NCBI GenBank assembly: GCA_038243395.1
Contig: JBBSRC010000103.1
Coordinates: 1-12,589, forward strand
DNA from: Gelidibacter sp038243395
Lineage (GTDB): Bacteria > Bacteroidota > Bacteroidia > Flavobacteriales > Flavobacteriaceae
Length of the DNA stretch: 12,589 nt
Reading direction: 5' to 3'
A model generated the notes under the pieces. The model did no database searches. It saw nothing but the letters and a program-made list of their open reading frames with translations, and was not told the DNA's origin. Positions within the stretch are counted from its first letter, which is position 1; each line of letters opens with the position of its first letter. This document shows, piece after piece, positions 1 through 5,492 of the stretch. Made by a program: the position numbers and the translations under genes.

Positions 1-35
1 AATCGTCAATCGTCGCTCATCAATCTACAATCAAT
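1..35. repeat. Heptanucleotide tandem array (AATCGTC-like units)
   Basis: Five consecutive 7-bp units can be read from base 1: two exact AATCGTC copies, then three degenerate ones including AATCTAC. The array may continue past the left edge. It lies in what would be the 5' leader of a leftward transcript from the promoter at 62-69. Confidence 0.7.
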
Positions 36-61
36 CGAGCACCCCTTTTTTGAGAACAGTG

Positions 62-69
62 CAAAGATA
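62..69 (-). promoter_or_regulatory. Leftward Bacteroidetes -7 promoter box (TATCTTTG)
   Basis: Read on the minus strand, the bases are TATCTTTG, an exact match to the TAnnTTTG box used by the primary sigma factor of Bacteroidetes. I see no good TTG element about 20 bases upstream. Transcription would start near base 55 and leave the window to the left. The same box occurs before ahcY and before the S46 peptidase. Confidence 0.5.
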
Positions 70-146
70 AGGATGAATTGAGAATTAAAAAGAAAGAATG
101 AATAATTTTTTAATGGACCTAATTGGAGGTGGAAATTACTCTGATA

Positions 147-167
147 CGCAAGCCGCAAAGACGCAGA
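147..167. repeat. Short CGCAA-type degenerate repeat
   Basis: Three adjacent units share CGCA(A/G): CGCAAGC at 147, CGCAAAG at 154 and ACGCAGA at 161, at a 7-8 base period. I associate strings of this kind with intergenic regions of flavobacteria; that association is from memory and not checked here. Confidence 0.5.
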
Positions 168-239
168 GGAAAAATTCGCAATATTGACATTACGTTTTTG
201 ACTATTAATCTGGAAATGTGATTTCAAGCTACAAATTAC

Positions 240-282
240 GACTGAAACCGCAACTGTGACTGTGATTGCTGAATGCCCACTG
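240..282. repeat. Degenerate ACTG-rich repeat downstream of arfB
   Basis: ACTG recurs at 241, 253, 259 and 279 in an otherwise low-complexity stretch with irregular 6-7 base spacing. It resembles the clearer ACTGC heptamer array at 782-822 and likewise sits just after the stop codon of a leftward gene. Confidence 0.45.
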
Positions 283-295
283 AAAACAGAACCCT

Positions 296-700
296 TCACT
301 CCAAGCCCGGCGGCTTACGATTCGCTTTCTTATCCGAGACTTTCCGCTTTGCTTTCAATCGTTTTCTAACTACTGATCGCGGTTTTCTGGTTGGCACACG
401 TTTTTTAGGGATGATTAATCCCTTTTTCAAAAGATCAAAAAAACGTTCAACGACCAATGTTTTATTTTTGTGTTGGCTTCTGCTTTCTTCACATTGCACC
501 AAGAGGACATTTTCTTTAGTAAGACGATTGCTAATGGTTTTCTTTAACCGCTCTTTTTCATCTTCCGTAATTCCAAGAGAGGATTCTAAATCAAAAATTA
601 GCTCAACTTTTGAGGCCACTTTATTGACATTCTGGCCGCCAGCGCCTGAGCTTCTAACAGCCTTAAATTGTAACTCTGATTGTAGAATGTCTTTGTTCAT
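296..700 (-). CDS. arfB: Alternative ribosome-rescue factor ArfB (peptidyl-tRNA hydrolase)
   Basis: This 134-residue protein is a small class-I release-factor-like hydrolase. It frees ribosomes stalled at the 3' end of broken mRNA by hydrolysing the peptidyl-tRNA. The GGQ catalytic motif is at residues 21-23 within GAGGQNVNKV, which is the ArfB/YaeJ signature. The codon-recognition domains of RF1 and RF2 are absent. The last 40 or so residues are strongly basic (many Lys and Arg), as expected of the tail that enters the empty mRNA channel. The length matches the family (about 135-140). The gene is 124 bases downstream of the DUF4301 gene, same strand, with no clear promoter between, so it may be read through from that operon. 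Identification is secure; co-transcription is an inference. Confidence 0.93.
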   Translation of the reverse strand: MNKDILQSELQFKAVRSSGAGGQNVNKVASKVELIFDLESSLGITEDEKERLKKTISNRLTKENVLLVQCEESRSQHKNKTLVVERFFDLLKKGLIIPKKRVPTRKPRSVVRKRLKAKRKVSDKKANRKPPGLE

Positions 701-710
701 AATTCTTTTT

Positions 711-744
711 AAACACAGATTTTACAGATCAGGACAGATTTTTT
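711..744. repeat. ACAGAT direct repeats
   Basis: ACAGAT occurs three times, at 715, 724 and 734, spaced 9 and 10 bases apart. The strip lies in the short gap between arfB and the DUF4301 gene, immediately upstream of arfB. Its function is unknown; it is probably another dispersed intergenic repeat. Confidence 0.4.
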
Positions 745-781
745 TAACAGCACACAAATTATATTCTCCAGATCTAAATTC

Positions 782-822
782 ACTGCGAACTGCTGACTGA
801 GAACTGCTGACTGCCAACTGCA
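782..822. repeat. Heptanucleotide tandem array (AACTGCT/GACTGCC-like units)
   Basis: About six 7-bp units run head to tail, with AACTGCT occurring twice exactly (788 and 802) and the others being one- to three-base variants. The array stops two bases short of the DUF4301 stop codon (825-827), so it forms the immediate 3' flank of that leftward gene. It lies within the transcript if arfB is co-transcribed. Confidence 0.75.
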
Positions 823-824
823 TA

Positions 825-2378
825 CTATTTTATCTGATGCGTCGTTTTCAATAAATCGGCTACGGTTTTAACAGGATTAAAAGTAATCAGCGGGACTTCA
901 ACAAAAATGGTATTCCAACTGGCCATACTACCGTTCCAAAGTCCGGGTAATTCCAAAGCTTTTAAATCTTTCCCAGCGCTGGTTTTCATGGTAATAAAAG
1001 CTGTTTTCGGATCGACAAAATTCTGTAAAGCAAAAACCTCTCCTTTATAATTTTTGATCCCACAAACCAAGTCCACAGGATTAAAATGGGTGGCATTTTT
1101 GAGGATTTGCATTTGCACTTTACTCTCTTTATCAATCTGTGCAGATTCTACGATTTGAAGCGAAATTTGACCACTTTCTCCCTTTACCCAAAAAGGACCT
1201 CCACCAGGTTCCCCTTCATTTTTTACCATTCCACAAATACGGATCGGCTTGTTTAATTTATTAACCAAATATTCAATTTGATATTTGGTTGCATATTTTT
1301 CGAATTCAACATTAATGACCACATTGAGTTTATTCACTATAAATTCCGCAATATCACTAATATCCTTTTCTGAGACGTCTTGGTTTTCTAGGAGATTTAA
1401 ATATTCAAAAACCTGATGCTGGATTTCAAGCAACATGCCGGCCAACATTTTTTTGTACTCAGCAACTTCATCTTCATACTTATAAACCACCACATTATCA
1501 ATGTTTTTTATAAAAACGACATCGGCATCCAATTGACTCAAATTCTCTAAGAGTGCGCCATGTCCGGAAGGCCTAAACATCAACTGCCCATCATCTTCTC
1601 TGAATAACTCGTTATCTGGAGTGACTGCAATCGTATCTGTTGATTCCTTCTGATATGAAAAGGAAATATCAAACTTGGTATTGGTTTTACGCTCTACAAT
1701 ATCCTGAATCCGTTCAAATTCGGCAACAAAAATACTTTCGTGTCTTTCGGAAATTGTGAAATGCAAAACTGACGAGTTATTAGTAGAAGCATAAAGCGAC
1801 GCTTCAAATAAATGTTCTACAAAGGCCGTCGCTGAATGGTCTTTATACTCATGGAATGGCAATAAACCTTTCGGATAAAAACCATAGTTCATTTTCTCCT
1901 CGTCCAACATCGTTTTGACAAATAACAACTTTTGTTTATCGTCGGAAAAGGCTTCATATTCTGGATAAAAAACCTTTAATTCTTCGAAGACTAATTTATA
2001 AAATGGCAACTTTTCGATCCCCATAAAAAACAAGGACAAATCGGTATCTTTATTTCTATTGATAAATGAGTTTATAGATTCAGTCTCTGGATTATAATCT
2101 TCAATAAACTTAAACAGTGTTTTGAACATGCGTGTGGCCGCTCCAGAAGCAGGAACAAATTTTGATATGGAAACATCATTTTGTTTCGTTTCAAAATAAT
2201 TGATGTAATGTGCTTTTTCGTCCTCTGAACATTTCACAATACCATTGTTGATGGTTGCTGCCGAACTAAGGTTTACAAACGGAACGCCTGTTTTAAAAAG
2301 TTCAATCTGCGATTGAACCTTTTCTACCGTTAATCCTTTATCTTCAATTTGTTTTATATCGTTTTCTGTAAATATCAC
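825..2378 (-). CDS. DUF4301 family protein, possible nucleotidyltransferase-like enzyme
   Basis: This 517-residue protein matches the length and sequence style of the DUF4301 family known from Bacteroidetes; its function is not established. It has no signal peptide and no membrane segment, so it should be cytoplasmic. Several segments recall nucleotide-sugar pyrophosphorylases: VPASGAATRM at residues 75-84 resembles the nucleotide-binding loop (A-G-x-G-T-R-M); PKGLLPFH at 169-176 resembles the PK-x-LLP motif; GHGALLENL at 272-280 followed by IKNIDNV at 290-296 resembles the GHG and NxDN segments of UDP-sugar pyrophosphorylases. A glycine-rich segment (NEGEPGGGPFW) lies at 387-397. The start ATG overlaps the end of the kinase gene by four bases (ATGA), so it is the last gene of a tightly coupled operon. 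The enzyme reading is an inference from motifs; the substrate is unknown. Confidence 0.85.
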   Translation of the reverse strand: MIFTENDIKQIEDKGLTVEKVQSQIELFKTGVPFVNLSSAATINNGIVKCSEDEKAHYINYFETKQNDVSISKFVPASGAATRMFKTLFKFIEDYNPETESINSFINRNKDTDLSLFFMGIEKLPFYKLVFEELKVFYPEYEAFSDDKQKLLFVKTMLDEEKMNYGFYPKGLLPFHEYKDHSATAFVEHLFEASLYASTNNSSVLHFTISERHESIFVAEFERIQDIVERKTNTKFDISFSYQKESTDTIAVTPDNELFREDDGQLMFRPSGHGALLENLSQLDADVVFIKNIDNVVVYKYEDEVAEYKKMLAGMLLEIQHQVFEYLNLLENQDVSEKDISDIAEFIVNKLNVVINVEFEKYATKYQIEYLVNKLNKPIRICGMVKNEGEPGGGPFWVKGESGQISLQIVESAQIDKESKVQMQILKNATHFNPVDLVCGIKNYKGEVFALQNFVDPKTAFITMKTSAGKDLKALELPGLWNGSMASWNTIFVEVPLITFNPVKTVADLLKTTHQIK

Positions 2379-2941
2379 GTCTTATTTTTTATAAGTTCAT
2401 TAATCTGGTTTGTGGCAAGTTTGAAACGCTCCTTCATAGTTCCCTTCAGCAAAATATAAGGTTTATTGTAGGTTTTTAAAGCGTTTTTAAAAGCCAAAAA
2501 CATAGCTTCCCGTTCATGAGGCTTATCTCTTAAAGTGTCGGCTTCCCATGGAATGTCAATATAAGTCAAAAAATACAAATCGTAAAAGTTTTCAATGGCA
2601 TATTTCTCTAAATCAGGGTCGCAAAACCCGTCATAATAGGATTCCGAATAGACCTTAGTTTCCAACAAATCAGTATCACAAATAAGAAGAGTATTTGCTT
2701 TTGGCGTTAAGTCATTTTCCAATCGCATTTGACCTTCAGCAATAGGCAACACGTCATCCTTAGTCAGTAGCTTTTGATTCAGGAGTTGCGCTTCGGCATA
2801 AATTCGTGAAAATTCAGGTACGAAAATTGTATTATAATGGTCGGCTAATTGTTGTGCCAACGTACTTTTACCTGTCGATTCTGGGCCAAATAAGACTACT
2901 TTTATGCAGTCTGTAGCCTTTTGTTTAAGCTTTTCTTCCAT
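2375..2941 (-). CDS. NadR-type AAA ATPase / nucleoside (vitamin) kinase
   Basis: The protein has 188 residues and resembles the C-terminal ribosylnicotinamide kinase domain of NadR. Walker A is GPESTGKST at 19-27, the Walker B-like strand is LLICDTDLLET at 85-95, and a lid-like Arg-rich segment RDKPHER is at 138-144. The N-terminal adenylyltransferase domain and the helix-turn-helix of enterobacterial NadR are both missing, so this is a kinase-only form. Paired with PnuC it would phosphorylate the imported vitamin and trap it in the cell; nicotinamide riboside is the classical substrate. The start codon lies 40 bases inside the transporter gene, and no other Met occurs before Walker A. The end overlaps the DUF4301 gene by four bases. 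Substrate is uncertain because the operon also starts with a thiamine-type binding protein. Confidence 0.82.
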   Translation of the reverse strand: MEEKLKQKATDCIKVVLFGPESTGKSTLAQQLADHYNTIFVPEFSRIYAEAQLLNQKLLTKDDVLPIAEGQMRLENDLTPKANTLLICDTDLLETKVYSESYYDGFCDPDLEKYAIENFYDLYFLTYIDIPWEADTLRDKPHEREAMFLAFKNALKTYNKPYILLKGTMKERFKLATNQINELIKNKT

Positions 2942-3534
2942 TCGATGTAGCCTTGAATAGCTAAAATTGTAAATATGACATATTGTAAAGACAAGATACC
3001 TAATCCTCTATAGGCATAAAGCGGAATAGTAATCAAATCGGCGATGATCCATAACGTCCAGTTTTCTAACTTTTTATTAGCCATATACCACATGGCTGTA
3101 AAGAAAATACCCGAGGTCAGAATGTCAACGTAATTAGGGATTTCAAGTTGATAATCGGCTCCCACATAAACGAAGTAAGTAAATACCATCGTTATTACAA
3201 ACATTAATATTCCAATTAATTTCTCTTTACTTGTAGTTCTGGAAATTGGGACTATAAGTGTATCTCCTTTTTTTCGAGACCAGTTCCACCACCCATAAAT
3301 GCTCATAATTGAATAATAAAAGTTCATCATCATATCGCCAAAATACTGATTGATGTATAATAGATACACCGTAATGACCGTACAAATTAAACCTGTGGGA
3401 TACACTAAAATATTTTCATTCTTGGCATACCAAACACTTAAAATCCCAAACACAAAAACGATGATTTCTAAGACAATTTGAGACGTTGGCGCATTACGAT
3501 AGGCGTCAATAAAAAAATCAAAAATGTGGCTCAT
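2902..3534 (-). CDS. pnuC: PnuC-family vitamin transporter (PnuC or PnuT)
   Basis: This 210-residue inner-membrane protein has seven hydrophobic segments (about 20-37, 42-60, 66-84, 105-124, 134-151, 157-174 and 178-196), the count known for PnuC transporters. The aromatic motif YGWWNW at 80-85, the segment KKLENWTLWIIADLI near 154-168 and the closing GYIEWKK are typical of the family. PnuC proteins carry nicotinamide riboside by facilitated diffusion, with a kinase trapping the product; close relatives called PnuT carry thiamine. The upstream YkoF-like gene overlaps this one by 17 bases and points to thiamine, while the downstream NadR-type kinase points to nicotinamide riboside. The family call is firm and the substrate is open. 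Confidence 0.92.
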   Translation of the reverse strand: MSHIFDFFIDAYRNAPTSQIVLEIIVFVFGILSVWYAKNENILVYPTGLICTVITVYLLYINQYFGDMMMNFYYSIMSIYGWWNWSRKKGDTLIVPISRTTSKEKLIGILMFVITMVFTYFVYVGADYQLEIPNYVDILTSGIFFTAMWYMANKKLENWTLWIIADLITIPLYAYRGLGILSLQYVIFTILAIQGYIEWKKSLNKRLQTA

Positions 3535-3778
3535 AGTCGTGTCTATCAGATTTTACGATTTTCATATACAGCAACCCGCGTTCGATAAGTGTAAATGCTT
3601 CCTTAATTTCCGTAGTCAAAAGTTGCATGACCTCATCGTAATCGCCATAAACTTGCGTGCTTAACGGATTTTCTAAAACTGTTAAACCAGAAGCTCTTAA
3701 TTTTTTTATAAAATGAATGATGCTTGGTTCATAATCATCATGCAAAGGTGTAAATGTTAATTCTACTGATATTTTCAT
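3518..3778 (-). CDS. YkoF-like thiamine/HMP-binding domain protein
   Basis: This is an 86-residue single-domain protein. The segments MKISVELTFTPL, DDYEPSI, LENPLSTQVYGDYDEVM and the mid-region GL-x-V are typical of the small YkoF/MTH1187-type proteins, which bind thiamine or hydroxymethylpyrimidine in the cytoplasm. It has no signal peptide. It opens the operon with the PnuC-type transporter (17-base overlap), so it may act as a ligand-binding partner or sensor for the imported compound. I looked upstream for a TPP riboswitch, which often precedes flavobacterial thiamine-uptake genes, and saw none. Family membership is well supported; the ligand is inferred from the family. Confidence 0.82.
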   Translation of the reverse strand: MKISVELTFTPLHDDYEPSIIHFIKKLRASGLTVLENPLSTQVYGDYDEVMQLLTTEIKEAFTLIERGLLYMKIVKSDRHDYEPHF

Positions 3779-3798
3779 AATACTTTCAGCTAAGGCAG

Positions 3799-3814
3799 TC
3801 CCGAAATTTCGGGA
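3799..3814. repeat. Perfect 16-bp palindrome TCCCGAAATTTCGGGA
   Basis: The 16 bases read identically on both strands. It lies 20 bases upstream of the YkoF-like start codon, on the leader side of the vitamin operon. Possible roles are an operator for a dimeric regulator, a hairpin in the leader, or a dispersed intergenic repeat; I associate the same string with intergenic regions of other flavobacteria, from memory, which favours the last. Confidence 0.6.
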
Positions 3815-3869
3815 TATTTTATTTTAATTTTATTTTTTCATTTCCTCTAAGGTAAAAATCAATTTTATT

Positions 3870-3904
3870 TTTCTAATTCGTCTGTTTCAGGACAGACTTA
3901 GAAA
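3870..3904 (-). terminator. Hairpin downstream of pcrB, possible terminator or processing site
   Basis: An inverted repeat has a perfect 6-bp inner stem (GTCTGT at 3880-3885 with ACAGAC at 3892-3897, loop of six). Beyond a 3-base bulge there is a further 7-bp stem (TTTCTAA at 3870-3876 with TTAGAAA at 3898-3904). It lies 23 bases after the pcrB stop codon on the leftward strand. No run of T follows it in that direction, so intrinsic termination is doubtful; it may instead be a processing or stabilising structure or a repeat element. Confidence 0.4.
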
Positions 3905-3926
3905 GAAATTAATCTTCATTAAATAT

Positions 3927-4721
3927 TTAATCTTCAATCCCGAATCTCCCTTTGTTTTCACCTTCGGGGAAATGTCCGGAGGACAATGGGGCTCTTATCT
4001 GTTCAAAAAATGCCTCATCCTCTTCAAATGCCGTCCCAATAACTACTAAATCGGCTCCAGACTTATACGCATCATCAAGTTGGTTTATAGTTCTAATCCC
4101 CCCGCCAATAATTAAGGGAATCTGCAAATCGTTTTTTACGGCTCGAATAATTTCGGGATTTATAGGTGTAATGGCTCCACTTCCCGCTTCAAGATACACG
4201 CATTTCATGCCCATAAGTTCAGAGGCTTTGGCGGTATCAACAATCTTCTGAATCTCGCCTCTTTTTAAAGGCGGCGTCTGAGTCACACGTTCAACCGCCG
4301 TTTCTTTGCCGTTTTCAAGTAATAAATATGCCGTTGGAATAATCTCGAGTTGCATGGTTCTTAAAACCGAAACCGCCTCAATCTGCTTACCAATCAAATA
4401 GTCCGGATTCCGCCCCGAGACCAAGGATAAAAAAAGCAATGCATCCGCATGAGACGACACTTGCGAAACATCGCCAGGAAAAATTAAAATGGGCAATGAA
4501 GTCAATTGCTTTAATTCTAGAAGAAGTTTATCTGTCTTCTGATCTTTATCGGTACTGCCTCCAACGAAAATATGCGTCGTCTTCGATTGATTTAATTTCG
4601 ACATAAAAGACGACAAATTCTCAAGTTTCATTTTCTCAGGATCAATCAAGACCGCCAAAAGCTTTTCTTCTCTGGATATGGAGTTTAATATGTCTTGATA
4701 TAAATCTTTTTTCTTAGCCAC
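3927..4721 (-). CDS. pcrB: Geranylgeranylglyceryl/heptaprenylglyceryl phosphate synthase family (GGGPS/PcrB)
   Basis: This 264-residue TIM-barrel prenyltransferase joins a polyprenyl diphosphate to glycerol-1-phosphate in an ether bond. The enzyme is best known from archaeal lipid synthesis and also occurs in Bacteroidetes. Visible family segments are AVLIDPEK at 23-30 (metal and substrate Asp), FVGGSTD at 52-58, FPGD at 81-84, SGRNPDYLIG at 102-111, YLEAGSGA at 176-183, the phosphate-binding GGGIR at 206-210 and VIGTAFEED at 227-235. The chosen start is GTG; no in-frame ATG exists before residue 31, inside the first barrel strand. The last 20 or so residues, after EQIR, have no place in the usual family ending and are encoded by an inverted-repeat element. 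The GTG start also lies in an 8-bp tandem repeat. The PPTase gene is 64 bases upstream on the same strand. Confidence 0.93.
   Translation of the reverse strand: MAKKKDLYQDILNSISREEKLLAVLIDPEKMKLENLSSFMSKLNQSKTTHIFVGGSTDKDQKTDKLLLELKQLTSLPILIFPGDVSQVSSHADALLFLSLVSGRNPDYLIGKQIEAVSVLRTMQLEIIPTAYLLLENGKETAVERVTQTPPLKRGEIQKIVDTAKASELMGMKCVYLEAGSGAITPINPEIIRAVKNDLQIPLIIGGGIRTINQLDDAYKSGADLVVIGTAFEEDEAFFEQIRAPLSSGHFPEGENKGRFGIED
3947..3991. repeat. Inverted-repeat element inside the 3' end of pcrB
   Basis: Two nested imperfect arms are visible: CCTTCGG at 3961-3967 against CCGGAGG at 3976-3982 (6 of 7 pairs), and TCCCTTTGT at 3947-3955 against ACAATGGGG at 3983-3991 (7 of 9). It encodes residues 244-259 of the GGGP synthase, beyond the conserved barrel. 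It looks like an intergenic hairpin repeat that has been absorbed into the reading frame. Confidence 0.55.
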
Positions 4722-4734
4722 GAATGCACGAACG
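4719..4734. repeat. 8-bp tandem repeat spanning the pcrB start codon
   Basis: CACGAATG is followed directly by CACGAACG, one mismatch in eight. On the minus strand the second TTCGTG supplies the GTG that starts pcrB. A run of seven T follows at 4735-4741. Strings of this type seem common between genes in flavobacteria (from memory). Confidence 0.55.
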
Positions 4735-4757
4735 TTTTTTTCTCATATTTTGTTGAT

Positions 4758-4785
4758 CCTCTATTATTTAACCTCTACCCTCTAT
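4758..4785. repeat. Heptanucleotide tandem array (CCTCTAT/CCTCTAC units)
   Basis: Four 7-bp steps can be read: CCTCTAT at 4758, a diverged unit at 4765, CCTCTAC at 4772 and CCTCTAT at 4779. The array ends at the base next to the PPTase stop codon (4786-4788), so it forms the immediate 3' flank of that leftward gene and lies in the 64-base gap to pcrB. Confidence 0.65.
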
Positions 4786-5409
4786 TCAACAAACATAAGC
4801 ACAAGTGAATCCCTCAAACTCAAAAAACCGAGTTTGGTATCTGTACTTGATATCTTCATAATCGATCCATGCTACAGTTTCTTCGTCCCTAATCATAAAA
4901 GGAATGACTAAAAAATGCTTTCTAAATAACATTCCTGGCGTTGCAAACAGCTTGTATAAAGATTCCTTGATGCACCAAATAACGGTCAGTTTATTGATAT
5001 AATCAGCAGCCGTACTGTCTAGATAATTAAACTCATATCCTATAAATTTATGAGCGATTACCGCGATTTTCTCACGTTGTTTTTCAATATCAATGCCTAC
5101 TTGATGATCACTGACAATGACACCTGAAAAAATAAATGAATGGGTAATGGAAATGTGCTTTCCATCCTTTAAGTGTGGCTTGCCGTTTTCATCATAAAAC
5201 ACGTCGGAATCCGTATATCCAAATTCAGCTAAGAGATGGCGAACACTTAAAAAGCCGCGTTGGTGCAGCTCACTTTTCATCTTCAAAACACGTTGCAAAC
5301 ACCCTTCTGTTAGGGAAATAGGTTGCATCAACTCCTCATAGGACTCGGTTATTTTCCAGATTTTAACAGTAGTTTGTGAATTTGCAGTAATGGTTTTAAA
5401 TAAAGGCAT
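4786..5409 (-). CDS. 4'-phosphopantetheinyl transferase superfamily protein
   Basis: This 207-residue enzyme of the Sfp/AcpS superfamily moves the phosphopantetheine arm from coenzyme A onto a Ser of an acyl- or peptidyl-carrier protein. The diagnostic metal-binding segment VGIDIEK is at 104-110 (Asp107, Glu109) and the second signature WCIKESLYK is at 145-153 (Lys148, Glu149, Lys153). Upstream, GKPHL at 76-80 and SITHS at 87-91 are typical of the Sfp-like group. Length (about 200-230) is normal for the two-subdomain form. It probably serves the fatty-acid carrier protein or a secondary-metabolite synthase; no such partner is in the window. A promoter (TATATTTG with a TTG 18 bases further upstream) lies on its strand and reaches into the start of ahcY. 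pcrB follows 64 bases downstream. Confidence 0.9.
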   Translation of the reverse strand: MPLFKTITANSQTTVKIWKITESYEELMQPISLTEGCLQRVLKMKSELHQRGFLSVRHLLAEFGYTDSDVFYDENGKPHLKDGKHISITHSFIFSGVIVSDHQVGIDIEKQREKIAVIAHKFIGYEFNYLDSTAADYINKLTVIWCIKESLYKLFATPGMLFRKHFLVIPFMIRDEETVAWIDYEDIKYRYQTRFFEFEGFTCAYVC

Positions 5410-5431
5410 TTAAGTTCTCGAAGTTATTAAT

Positions 5432-5439
5432 TATCTTTG
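5432..5439 (+). promoter_or_regulatory. ahcY -7 promoter box (TATCTTTG)
   Basis: This is an exact TAnnTTTG match on the plus strand, 37 bases before the ahcY ATG. Transcription would begin near 5446, giving a leader of about 30 bases, too short to hold a SAH riboswitch. The upstream element is weak (TTTAAG at 5409-5414). Confidence 0.6.
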
Positions 5440-5463
5440 CAGACGCTAAACGAATTATAGAAA

Positions 5464-5492
5464 CAAATATACAATTATGAACACAGAAACAA
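5464..5492 (-). promoter_or_regulatory. Promoter of the PPTase (leftward) operon
   Basis: On the minus strand a TTG (5492-5490) is followed after 18 bases by TATATTTG (5471-5464), a good match to the Bacteroidetes TTG/TAnnTTTG promoter. The upstream element lies inside the first codons of ahcY. The expected start near 5457 places this transcript's 5' end across that of ahcY. Confidence 0.55.

Larger units (their letters stand above)
1..295. other. Gene-free stretch with short repeats and a leftward promoter
   Basis: No convincing gene lies here; the one long reading frame on the minus strand crosses repeat DNA and resembles no family I know. The stretch holds a 7-bp tandem array at its left edge, a leftward -7 box at 62-69, a CGCAA-type repeat around 147-167 and an ACTG-rich repeat at 240-282. 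The last is 13 bases downstream of the arfB stop codon. It is therefore an intergenic spacer between arfB and a leftward gene that must begin beyond the left edge of the window. Confidence 0.7.

Noticed and set aside
6..299. 97-residue open reading frame on the minus strand
   Set aside because: It runs through repeat DNA, matches no family I know, and its composition looks like translated intergenic sequence.
273..800. 175-residue open reading frame on the plus strand
   Set aside because: It is antisense to arfB, which has a clear GGQ motif and basic tail; its own sequence has no family character.
3779..3926. TPP riboswitch ahead of the YkoF-like/PnuC operon
   Set aside because: I looked on the minus strand for the conserved CTGAGA and ACCTGA-type segments and found neither; only a palindrome and a hairpin are present.
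3952..4251. 99-residue open reading frame on the plus strand inside pcrB
   Set aside because: It is a shadow of the well-supported GGGP synthase gene on the other strand.
5410..5476. SAH or SAM riboswitch ahead of ahcY
   Set aside because: The predicted leader is only about 30 bases, too short for these riboswitches, and no matching structure is visible.
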